A stretch of DNA of 16,587 nt from a bacterium UBP3_UBA3054 (GTDB lineage: Bacteria; Auribacterota; UBA3054), in contig DFCM01000098.1 in assembly GCA_002366995.1 (NCBI GenBank), positions 2,169 to 18,755 on the forward strand, written 5' to 3'. Within the stretch, counting starts at the first letter, position 1. Every line of letters begins with the position of its first letter. The translations under genes and the position numbers were made by a program. Of this stretch, positions 1 through 7,383 are shown piece after piece. The notes beneath the pieces were generated by a model, which worked only from the letters and a program-made list of their open reading frames with translations, had not been told where the DNA came from and ran no database searches.

Positions 1-1170
1 GGCGTCGTCAGGATCCCTAACGCCAATCTGAAGGCTGTTTCCGCCGCCGGCGAGAACCAGATAGAGACTTCCGTCACCAGGAATCTCTGGAAAGTGGAAG
101 GCGCCGAGAAGCCCTTTAAGATCGAATACGCCACCCAGGGCATGACCTGGGCGCCTTACTACAGGATGGAGCTTAATGAGGGCAAGGCGAAGCTGACCAT
201 GGCATGCGACATCAAGAACGAGATGGAAGATTTCAGCGAGGCGGAAGTGTCGCTGGTCTCCGGCTTCCCGAAGATCGACATGGAAGGCAAGGATTCGCTT
301 CTGAACCTCAGGATCTCTTTGAACGGCTTCCTGAACGTCCTGGATGGCGGGACCGTTTACAACGCTCCGGTCAGACGCAGCTACATTTCCAACAATTATA
401 TGGCCCAGGCTCCCATGATGGCCGCCAAGGCTTTGGGGGATATGGGTATGGCCGATGAGGAGAGCGCGACGCTCGGCGCCGTTGCCCAGGTCGAGGAAAA
501 GGGCGCGGTCAACATGCATTTCCAGAAGATCGGAAAGCAAAGTCTTAAGAAAGGCGAGACGCTGAGAACCGACATCGCTTCCGCGGAACTGGAATACACA
601 AGCAAGGTATCCTGGAACGTCACCGCGATGCGCGACATCGATCAGAACGGCTATATGCGGAACTTAACGACCAACGCGGCCCAGACGGTCTGGGACATTC
701 TCTGCTTCAAGAATCCCTTCTCTTTCCCCATGACCACCGCGCCAATGGAAGTTCTACTGGACGGAACGTTCTATTGCCAGACGCCGCAAAGCTGGCTGAA
801 TCCCGGCCAGGAAGGCAAGACGACTCTGACCAAGGCTCTCAGTTTGGAACCGAAATTGGAGGAGAACGAAAGGGCGGAAGAAGCTGAACCCAAGACGCTG
901 AAACTCGAGCACTCCACCTACCGCCAGGTGACGGTGGACGGCAAGGCCACGCTCAAAAATCACCGCAAGGAAAAAGTCACGGCGGAGATCACGTTGAGAG
1001 TCAGCGGCGTTATAGAGAAAGTCGAGCTGGGAGAGGGGCAGAAGGAGACAAGATCCGTCTCCATTCCCTATGGCGTGAACCCCGTCAGCTCCAAGACCGT
1101 GGAAACGGAGATAGAGCCGGGCGCCACGGTTGAGATCAACTATACCTACACCTCTTACATCAGGTATTAA
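1..1170 (+). CDS. DUF4139-family protein, 5' end missing (first of two tandem paralogues)
   Basis: The reading frame is open from base 1 and ends in TAA at 1168-1170, so about 389 C-terminal residues are visible and the start lies outside the window. The family is recognised by the beta-rich DUF4139 core, seen as YATQGMTWAPYYRMEL near codons 42-57, followed by a conserved asparagine and SLVSGFP, and by the C-terminal block WDILCFKNPFSFPMT and WLNPGQ near codons 230-265. A methionine/alanine-rich variable linker sits near codons 134-155. The next gene encodes a clear paralogue sharing LTKALSL and the WDIL.FKNPF.FPMT block, so this is a tandem duplication. DUF4139 proteins have no established molecular activity; the paralogue has a signal peptide, so an envelope location is inferred here. 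No catalytic motif is visible. Confidence 0.8.
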   Translation, partial: GVVRIPNANLKAVSAAGENQIETSVTRNLWKVEGAEKPFKIEYATQGMTWAPYYRMELNEGKAKLTMACDIKNEMEDFSEAEVSLVSGFPKIDMEGKDSLLNLRISLNGFLNVLDGGTVYNAPVRRSYISNNYMAQAPMMAAKALGDMGMADEESATLGAVAQVEEKGAVNMHFQKIGKQSLKKGETLRTDIASAELEYTSKVSWNVTAMRDIDQNGYMRNLTTNAAQTVWDILCFKNPFSFPMTTAPMEVLLDGTFYCQTPQSWLNPGQEGKTTLTKALSLEPKLEENERAEEAEPKTLKLEHSTYRQVTVDGKATLKNHRKEKVTAEITLRVSGVIEKVELGEGQKETRSVSIPYGVNPVSSKTVETEIEPGATVEINYTYTSYIRY

Positions 1171-1194
1171 CGAGCCACTTTTAGGAGAAACATC

Positions 1195-2955
1195 ATGCGA
1201 AGAAATCATCTGTTTGTTTTGCCCGTTCTGGCGCTGCTTATAGGTTCCAATCTTTTCGCTGTCGAGCAGGAAGAGCTTGTCAAGGCGCCCATAGTTTCCC
1301 TTGAATTCTTCAAGAGCGGACTGACCATCGTGAGAAGGCAGGTGACGCCTCCGGAAGACGGCAAACCCGTCTATTTCTCAGGCGACATCGACCCGGCCTA
1401 CGGCACCTTCTGGCTCATGGGCGACGAAAAGATCTCCATCGCGGCCAAGCTTGAAAACGTCAGGACCAACATTAACGAGTCGCTGGACTATCTGCCTTAC
1501 GCGGAACGCTTCAAAGGCGAGAAGGGCAGAGTCTGGTTCACTTCCGACATGCCGGACCTCGACAGCGCCTTAAAATGGATCGCCAGCGAGGAAGGAGCCG
1601 AGCAGTTCCTGTATCTGCCAGAGCAGAAGGAAGCGCGCGGCGCCAGAACTTACAGCATTGTCGGAACGATCGAGGGCAACGTCGGAAACGACCTGCTCGT
1701 GAGACTTCCCAACAAGTCCGCCGTCAAGATCCCGACGGCTAGCATCACTATGGTCTCCGGCAAGGAAAAGGAACGTCCGAAGTACCAGAAGATGAAACTC
1801 TGGCAGGTCACGGGCGCGACCAAGCCCTTCGAGTTCGAGTATCTCACGGACGGCATGGCCTGGGCGGCCTCCTACAGGCTGGAACTGGACAGGGAAGGCA
1901 AAGCCTATCTCTCCATGGCGGCCGACGTCAGGAACCACTTGGAAAAGTTCGAGAACGCCGATATCACACTCGTCGCCGGACAGCCCAACGTGGAGTTTAT
2001 GGGTACGCCTTCGCTGCTTGACCTGAAAGTTTCCGTCCAGGGCTTCTTCCTCGGCCTCAACGGCGGAGGAGAAGTGGACTCGGCGAAGGATCTGAGGAAA
2101 CAAGTGTGGGCGTCAGTCAGAAACAACACCTACGAACTGCCGAGATCTTTTGGAAGCCGCAAGGATGCCGCGCCCGGAGCCGCCTTAGCTCGCGAAGCGG
2201 CGGTGGAAGCCGAAGATGACATGGAAGTTGTCGAGGACGCGCCCATGCAGGTGAGCGAAGGCTTCGCCTCTACCGACAAGGAGCAGGGCGCCGACGTCAG
2301 CTATGTCTCGGTGGGTAAACACACGATGGATAAAGACAGCGCAACGCACATCCCGGTGGGAACGGCGGAAGTCGAGATCGAGCGCAAGGCGGAATGGAAG
2401 ATCGAAGCCAGGCGCTACAACAACGGAAGGCTGAATCCCTCGCTGGAGGAGAGCGGCGTGCAGAATCTCTGGGACATTTTAAGCTTCAAGAACCCCTTCG
2501 CCTTCCCGATGACCGCCGGCGCCATGGAAGTGACGGAAGGCGGCCACATCTACAGCCAGAGCATGCGCAAATGGGTCAACCCCGGGCAGAAGGTAACGAT
2601 GAACCTGACGAAGGCCCTCTCGCTCACGGCTAAAATTGAGGAAGAAGTCGACAAGAAAGCCAAGGTCGTCAAGCGCCGCAAAAAAGTCAACGGCGAGAAC
2701 GTGGAAGGCAACGAGAAGAAGATCAACGGCAAGCTGACGATCCACAACTACCGCGGCAGCGACGCCAAAGTCAAAGTCTTCCTGAACGTTTGCGGCGACT
2801 TCGAGAAATTCCCGATCCCCGAAGAAAAGCTTGTCAGCCAAAAGGACGTCGAGGGCGAAATGAACGCCCAAAGGGAAAGAGTCTGGGAGCTCGAGATCCC
2901 TGCCAAGGGCGAAGCCACCTTCGAGTACCACTACACCGTCTTCGAAGCGAAGTGA
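1195..2955 (+). CDS. Exported DUF4139-family protein (second tandem paralogue)
   Basis: This 586-residue protein starts at ATG 1195, behind AGGAG at 1183-1187 with 7 bases spacing. Residues 1-22 form a signal peptide (basic MRRNH, hydrophobic core, cleavage likely after LFA); no lipobox cysteine follows, so it should be a soluble periplasmic or secreted protein. An N-terminal beta domain is followed by the DUF4139 core (YLTDGMAWAASYRLEL near 213-228), an acidic low-complexity insert near 325-355, the block WDILSFKNPFAFPMT near 427-441, and a lysine-rich stretch near 480-505. The upstream gene ends 24 bp before and is clearly related, but the two differ in the variable insert and in the charged segment. 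Function is unknown; a structural or envelope-associated role is only inferred from export and the lack of catalytic motifs. Confidence 0.8.
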   Translation: MRRNHLFVLPVLALLIGSNLFAVEQEELVKAPIVSLEFFKSGLTIVRRQVTPPEDGKPVYFSGDIDPAYGTFWLMGDEKISIAAKLENVRTNINESLDYLPYAERFKGEKGRVWFTSDMPDLDSALKWIASEEGAEQFLYLPEQKEARGARTYSIVGTIEGNVGNDLLVRLPNKSAVKIPTASITMVSGKEKERPKYQKMKLWQVTGATKPFEFEYLTDGMAWAASYRLELDREGKAYLSMAADVRNHLEKFENADITLVAGQPNVEFMGTPSLLDLKVSVQGFFLGLNGGGEVDSAKDLRKQVWASVRNNTYELPRSFGSRKDAAPGAALAREAAVEAEDDMEVVEDAPMQVSEGFASTDKEQGADVSYVSVGKHTMDKDSATHIPVGTAEVEIERKAEWKIEARRYNNGRLNPSLEESGVQNLWDILSFKNPFAFPMTAGAMEVTEGGHIYSQSMRKWVNPGQKVTMNLTKALSLTAKIEEEVDKKAKVVKRRKKVNGENVEGNEKKINGKLTIHNYRGSDAKVKVFLNVCGDFEKFPIPEEKLVSQKDVEGEMNAQRERVWELEIPAKGEATFEYHYTVFEAK

Positions 2956-2967
2956 TCTTAAGTTAAC

Positions 2968-3954
2968 ATGAGACGGAGCGAATTTAGCAAATGCGATCAG
3001 TATGCTTGTAGGATAGCGGCCTTACGGCCGTTTCCGAAAGAAACACTGAAATCACTGCGCGAGTATTATCGCGTAGGATTGACTTATACCAGCAATGCTC
3101 TGGAGGGGAACTCGCTTACCGAAAGCGAAACAAAAATAGTCATAGAGGACGGACTGACTATCAGCGGGAAGCCGCTTCGCGACGTGTATGAGGCGACCGG
3201 TCATGCCAAGGCTTATGACTTCATTTATGAGCTTTTGAAGAAACGTCATGTTTTGGAATCTGACGTCCTTAAGATCCATAAGCTTTTCTATTCACAAATT
3301 GACAGATCCAATGCCGGAAGGTGGCGCTCAGTCAGAGTTTTCATTTCCGGTTCCCGCAGGACACTGCCGGATCCAGAAAAGATTCCCGGGCTCATGGCGG
3401 GATTTTTGAAGTGGATGGAGAGGAATGAAGGAAAACTTCATCCTATCGAGTTCGCCGCGCTTGCGCACCAAAAGTTCGTTTACATTCATCCTTTCGTGGA
3501 TGGCAACGGCCGCGTGGCGCGTCTTCTGATGAATCTTATGCTGCTTAGGGCGGGCTGGACGCTTGCCATTATACCGCCCGTTTGCCGGCACGAATACATC
3601 ACCGCTCTTGAAAAGTCCGAGGCCGATCCTTCCCGGTTTGTGCTTTTCGTGCGGGATCGGGTCTGCGAGACTCAAAAAGAGCTTCTGCGCCTGATGGGGC
3701 AGTCCATAAACTTACAGGATGATAGAGTAAATCCCGGGGGATATGATAGAGTAAATGATAGAGTAAATTTTAGCGTGGTCGCCAAGGAAATCCTTTCAGC
3801 AATTGAAAAAAATCCTGGCTCAAAGACCAGGGAATTGGCCGCGCTTGTGGGGAAGAGCATTCCAACCGTTTCCAGATATCTTAGAATTTTGAAAGACTCC
3901 GGAAAAATTGAATTTCGCGGCGCGCCAAAAAACGGCGGATATTTTGCCGTTTGA
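2968..3954 (+). CDS. Fic-domain protein with C-terminal winged-helix domain
   Basis: The 328-residue protein carries a full Fic signature, HPFVDGNGRVAR at residues 174-185, with the catalytic histidine H174, the acidic Mg-binding D178 and phosphate-contacting R182 and R185. Fic enzymes typically transfer AMP from ATP to target hydroxyl groups. An N-terminal inhibitory helix motif of the (S/T)xxxE(G/N) type is present as SNALEG at 42-47, making this a self-inhibited class II Fic. A linker with three DRVN units (252-267) leads to a winged-helix segment near 270-328 (KTRELAALVGKSIPTVSRYL), suggesting DNA binding or oligomerisation. It lies 12 bp after the DUF4139 gene and 14 bp before the amidohydrolase start. 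No good ribosome binding site precedes ATG 2968. Third positions look more AT-rich than in its neighbours, which may point to later acquisition. No toxin or antitoxin partner is adjacent. Confidence 0.9.
   Translation: MRRSEFSKCDQYACRIAALRPFPKETLKSLREYYRVGLTYTSNALEGNSLTESETKIVIEDGLTISGKPLRDVYEATGHAKAYDFIYELLKKRHVLESDVLKIHKLFYSQIDRSNAGRWRSVRVFISGSRRTLPDPEKIPGLMAGFLKWMERNEGKLHPIEFAALAHQKFVYIHPFVDGNGRVARLLMNLMLLRAGWTLAIIPPVCRHEYITALEKSEADPSRFVLFVRDRVCETQKELLRLMGQSINLQDDRVNPGGYDRVNDRVNFSVVAKEILSAIEKNPGSKTRELAALVGKSIPTVSRYLRILKDSGKIEFRGAPKNGGYFAV
3721..3768 (+). repeat. Three copies of a 12-bp in-frame repeat in fic
   Basis: The 12-mer gatagagtaaat occurs at 3721-3732, 3745-3756 and 3757-3768; the last two are directly adjacent and the first is separated by 12 bp. 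It is in frame and encodes Asp-Arg-Val-Asn three times, in the linker between the Fic core and the winged-helix domain. The copies are identical at the nucleotide level, which suggests recent duplication or slippage rather than selection on protein alone. Comparable short DxVN/DxVS repeats are known in linkers before winged helices in some other Fic and AAA_4-type proteins. Confidence 0.85.
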
Positions 3955-3968
3955 ATGGCAAAAACGGG

Positions 3969-5546
3969 ATGAAAAAGCTCTACTATAACGGCGCTGTTTA
4001 TGTTGGCGGCGGCGAATTGGCCGAGGCTTTCGTTGTTGAGAACGGAAGATTCGGCCCTGTAGGCGGCAATTCGCTGCTTGAGAGCTATCCTGCGTATGAA
4101 AAGACAGACCTCCAAGGTGCTTTCGTCTGCCCCGGCTTCAACGATTCGCACATGCACCTTCTGGGCTACGGATTGATTTTGCGCCAGGCTCCGCTGCATG
4201 CGCATACTGAAAGCCTTGCCGACATGTTGGATTGTCTGCGGACTTTTCTCGCAAGGAATCCCTTAAGCGCAGGACAATGGCTGATTGGACGCGGCTTCAA
4301 CCAGGATTATTTCAAGGGCGCCGCGCGCTTGCCGTCAAGGCGCGACCTTGACGGTGTGTCAAGGGAAGTTCCCATTCTCATAACGCGCGTTTGCGGCCAT
4401 ATGGGCGTCGTTAATTCCAAGGCCCTGGAATTATTGAGTATCGCGGAAAACACCGCCGTTTCAGGCGGAACGATCGATCTTGAGGAAGGGCGTTTTTACG
4501 ATAACGCTCTCGAGCTTGTCAAAGCCAAGCTGCCACAGCCTTCCAAAGGCGAAATAAAAGAAATGATCGTATCGGCCGTAAAAGAACTCAATTACCGCGG
4601 TGTCACCAGCGTGCAGACGGACGATTACTGTGTTTTCAAAAAGATCGCTCCAGCTGTCATAAATGAAGCCTACCGTGAATTGGAAAGGGAAGGAGCGCTC
4701 ACGGTCAGAATCTGCGAGCAGTGCAATTTCACGACGCTTGAGGAATTGAAAAGCTTCGTTGATTCCGGAGAAGCCGAAAAAGCTTCGGAACTTTTCAGGA
4801 TCGGTCCAGTCAAACTGCTGGGCGACGGGTCCTTGGGAAGCCGGACGGCGCATCTTACTAGGCCCTACAAGGGGAGCAGCGAATACGGTTTTTCGCTTTT
4901 TAGTCCTGAGCGTCTTCAGGAGATGATCTCCTACGCCAACAATAATGGTTTGCAGGTCATTGTGCACGCCATAGGGGACAAATGCTTGGACGAAGTCCTA
5001 AATGCCTTCGAAAAGGCCTTGGAAGCGCTTCCAAGGCCCGATCACAGGCACGGCATAGTCCACTGCCAGGTGACAAGGGAAGACCAGCTGGAAAGGATCG
5101 CCAGGCTAGGATTGCATGTTTACGCCCAGAGCGTTTTCCTTGATTACGACAATCACATCGTGGAAAAGTTATTGGATCCTGAGCTTTTGAGAACAAGCTA
5201 CAGCTGGAAAACGCTGATAGGGAAGGGCGTTTCCGTCTCCAACGGCTCCGACTGTCCGGTGGAGGAGCCTGACTGCCTGAAAGGCATCCAGCTGGCTGTC
5301 ACGAGAACTTCCCTGGACGGCACCGGGCCTTATCTGCCTCATGAGGCCTTCACCGTCGCGGAAGCTTTGGATTCCTTCACCTTCCGCAGCGCGGAAGCGA
5401 GCTTTGAGGAAAAGGTGAAGGGCAGGATAAGGGAAGGCCAGTTGGCGGATTTCGTGATACTCGACAAAGATCCTTTCAAAGTCGCTCCCCAAGATATCCG
5501 CAAGATAAAAGTCGTCGCCGCTTATTTAGGCGGCCGCAAGCTCTGA
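3969..5546 (+). CDS. YtcJ-type metal-dependent amidohydrolase
   Basis: About 525 residues of the amidohydrolase superfamily (Amidohydro_3/YtcJ group), which hydrolyse C-N bonds of amides or N-acyl compounds; the substrate is not predictable. Seen in order: a beta-sandwich N-terminus (MKKLYYNGAVYVGGG), the metal-binding HxH in GFNDSHMHL (H61, H63), the central VKLLGDGSLGSR segment, HAIGD and RHGIVHCQ supplying further histidines, and SNGSDCPVEEP with the catalytic-type aspartate. A C-terminal ADFVILDKDPF segment closes the sandwich. There is no signal peptide, so it is cytoplasmic. I chose ATG 3969 because MKKLYYNG matches the family's usual beginning; an in-frame TTG at 3951 overlaps the fic stop and would add six residues. 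The gene ends 2 bp from the convergent mntP stop. Confidence 0.88.
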   Translation: MKKLYYNGAVYVGGGELAEAFVVENGRFGPVGGNSLLESYPAYEKTDLQGAFVCPGFNDSHMHLLGYGLILRQAPLHAHTESLADMLDCLRTFLARNPLSAGQWLIGRGFNQDYFKGAARLPSRRDLDGVSREVPILITRVCGHMGVVNSKALELLSIAENTAVSGGTIDLEEGRFYDNALELVKAKLPQPSKGEIKEMIVSAVKELNYRGVTSVQTDDYCVFKKIAPAVINEAYRELEREGALTVRICEQCNFTTLEELKSFVDSGEAEKASELFRIGPVKLLGDGSLGSRTAHLTRPYKGSSEYGFSLFSPERLQEMISYANNNGLQVIVHAIGDKCLDEVLNAFEKALEALPRPDHRHGIVHCQVTREDQLERIARLGLHVYAQSVFLDYDNHIVEKLLDPELLRTSYSWKTLIGKGVSVSNGSDCPVEEPDCLKGIQLAVTRTSLDGTGPYLPHEAFTVAEALDSFTFRSAEASFEEKVKGRIREGQLADFVILDKDPFKVAPQDIRKIKVVAAYLGGRKL

Positions 5547-5548
5547 CC

Positions 5549-6109
5549 TTATTTCAGAAGAGTGTGTTCCAAAAGGATCTTCACGCCGAGGAGGATCAGA
5601 ACGATGCCGCCGGCGATCTCAGCCTTGGAGCTGAACTTTTCTCCGATATACTTGCCAAATGAGACACCGATCGCCGAGATCGTGAAAGTGGTGAGCCCGA
5701 TAAGCATGGCCGGAAGCACGATCGTATCCTGAAGCAGGGAGAGCGAGACGCCGACGGCCAGGGCGTCGATGGAAGTGGCGATGGCAAGCTTCAGCATCGT
5801 TAGGAAAGCCAGAGAGGAGGTGAGGCTCTCCTCTTCATTGGAAAGCGCTTCCCTGATCATGTTGACGCCGATGAGGAAGAGAAGGCCGAAGGCGATCCAG
5901 TGGTCGAAGCTTTCGATCATTCCGGCGCAGCGGGCGGACAAGAAAAAGCCTATCACCGGCATCAGGAACTGAAATCCTCCGTACCAAAGTCCGATCGTGA
6001 GGACGTGCTTTAAGCTGAAGCTCTTTAAGGTCAGGCCCTGGCAGATGGAGACGGCGAAGGCGTCCATGGAAAGACTGACGCCCAGAAGTAGGATCTCAAG
6101 CAGGGACAT
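5549..6109 (-). CDS. mntP: Manganese efflux pump MntP
   Basis: This 186-residue, almost wholly hydrophobic protein has the length and six-helix layout of MntP (formerly YebN/DUF204). Two related halves are visible: LGVSLSMDAFAVSICQG near the N-terminus with D16 in the first helix, and ATSIDALAVGVSL with D115 in the fourth helix; these intramembrane aspartates are needed for transport in the family. It exports Mn(II) across the inner membrane and protects against manganese excess. The start ATG (6107-6109) overlaps the stop of the upstream methyltransferase gene by one base (TAATG), with GAGGA at 6113-6117 just ahead, so translation is probably coupled. No manganese riboswitch (yybP-ykoY type) precedes it, and expression presumably depends on the long upstream operon, which is unusual for a metal-responsive exporter. 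Confidence 0.92.
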   Translation of the reverse strand: MSLLEILLLGVSLSMDAFAVSICQGLTLKSFSLKHVLTIGLWYGGFQFLMPVIGFFLSARCAGMIESFDHWIAFGLLFLIGVNMIREALSNEEESLTSSLAFLTMLKLAIATSIDALAVGVSLSLLQDTIVLPAMLIGLTTFTISAIGVSFGKYIGEKFSSKAEIAGGIVLILLGVKILLEHTLLK

Positions 6110-7380
6110 TATTCCTCGCTTTCAGCGCTTTTGGTGGGAGAGCCCAGACCTTTCCCTTTCCACTCGAAGAGTGAGATGAGCTCGAAGTGCTTGGTGTGCG
6201 GGAAGAGGTCAAGCGGCTGGATCTTGCTGAGCTGGTAGCCGGCGTTCGCGAATTTGGCGGCGTCCCTGGCGAAGGTCGGCGGACCGCAGGAAATGTAGAT
6301 GAGACGCTTGGGCTCAAGGTGCTTGACGGCGGAGACGGCCTTGTTGGTCAGCCCGGTCCTGGGAGGGTCAAGGATGCAGATGTCGGGCTTGACGCCTGTT
6401 TCCAGAAGGCCTCTCAGGAAGTTTTCCGCGAAGTCCGCGGTGTATTCGCAGTTCGCGAATCCGGCCGCTTCAGCGTTCTTTTTGGCGTAGGCGATGGAAG
6501 AGGGGTCTATTTCCACGCCCAAAACTTTTTTCACTTCCTTTGCCAAGGTGAGTCCGAAGAAGCCCGCGCCGCAGTAGACGTCCAGGAGAAGATCGTCCGC
6601 TTTGGGCTGGGCGAAATCTTTGACGACCTTGGCGAACGTTTCCAGAAGCGAGGGGTTGACCTGGAAGAAACCGGAATAGGAGTTGAAGAATCTCAGCCCG
6701 CAGAAGTCGTAGAAGACGTCCTCGTCGCCTAAGCTTTCCTTCGTTTTGTAGTCGTACGGCTTCGAGGAGACGACGTTGTGGTTGTCCTTGAAATAATAGT
6801 AGGGTTCCCCGCTGTGCGTCCTCAGGACCAGAAGCTTGTCCTCCATGCGCATGGGGATCTTCGAGAAATCGTCCTCCAAGGCGAAAATAGGGCACTCTGT
6901 CAAGGGGAATATGGTCTTGGGCGCGTTCCTCAGGCAAAAGCCGTAATACGGCTCTCCTGCTTCGTCTACGGCCGGGTGCAGGTCTATTCTGTTGCGGTAA
7001 TGGGTGGTCTTCGGAGAGGGGAGGGCCGGAAGGATCTCGGGGAGCTCGAGGAAACCGCCTGTCCTGATGAGCAGGTCTTTCAGCTGCTTGACGAAGATCT
7101 CCAGCTGGTAAGGGTACTTGATGTGTTGGTACTGGCAGCCGCCGCAGCGTCCGAAGTTCTTGCAGAAAGGCTCCTGGCGCTCGGGGGAAGGTTCTATCAC
7201 TTCCAGAAGGTCGGCGAAAAGCATCCGGCGCTTTTTGCTGATGATCTTGACGCGCACCTTTTCGCCTTTGATGGCGAAGGGCACGAAAATAACAAGATTG
7301 TTGATCCTTCCGACCGCTTCGCCGCCGAAGGCGTTGTCGACGAGGTCCAGGACTATTTCATCTCCAATTCTGACAGCCAC
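6109..7380 (-). CDS. rlmD: TrmA/RlmD-family RNA (uracil-5-)-methyltransferase
   Basis: This 423-residue SAM-dependent methyltransferase of the TrmA/RumA family probably makes 5-methyluridine in 23S rRNA. An N-terminal TRAM beta-barrel (1-60) is followed by iron-sulfur ligands C73, C79 and C82 (CxxxxxCGGC) and C163. The SAM-binding motif is LLLDVYCGAGFFGLTLA (264-280), the LDPPRTGL motif is near 337-344, and the nucleophilic cysteine is C365 in ISCGPPTFARD. The usual family sequence there is SCNP; here the asparagine is glycine. FFQVN near 238-242 supplies the conserved glutamine. The start is GTG at 7378-7380, 3 bp after the dehydratase stop, without a clear Shine-Dalgarno. The symbol is by family; target U1939 versus U747, or both, cannot be decided from sequence. 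Confidence 0.85.
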   Translation of the reverse strand: MAVRIGDEIVLDLVDNAFGGEAVGRINNLVIFVPFAIKGEKVRVKIISKKRRMLFADLLEVIEPSPERQEPFCKNFGRCGGCQYQHIKYPYQLEIFVKQLKDLLIRTGGFLELPEILPALPSPKTTHYRNRIDLHPAVDEAGEPYYGFCLRNAPKTIFPLTECPIFALEDDFSKIPMRMEDKLLVLRTHSGEPYYYFKDNHNVVSSKPYDYKTKESLGDEDVFYDFCGLRFFNSYSGFFQVNPSLLETFAKVVKDFAQPKADDLLLDVYCGAGFFGLTLAKEVKKVLGVEIDPSSIAYAKKNAEAAGFANCEYTADFAENFLRGLLETGVKPDICILDPPRTGLTNKAVSAVKHLEPKRLIYISCGPPTFARDAAKFANAGYQLSKIQPLDLFPHTKHFELISLFEWKGKGLGSPTKSAESEE

Positions 7381-7383
7381 AAT

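Noticed and set aside
3017..3030. CGGCC-TTAC-GGCCG hairpin early in fic
   Set aside because: It is only a 5-bp stem inside coding sequence, with no T run and no link to a start codon, and is expected by chance in GC-rich DNA.
3951..3968. TTG start for the amidohydrolase overlapping the fic stop
   Set aside because: The overlap looks like translational coupling, but ATG 3969 begins with the MKKLYYNG pattern usual for the family and needs no rare start codon.
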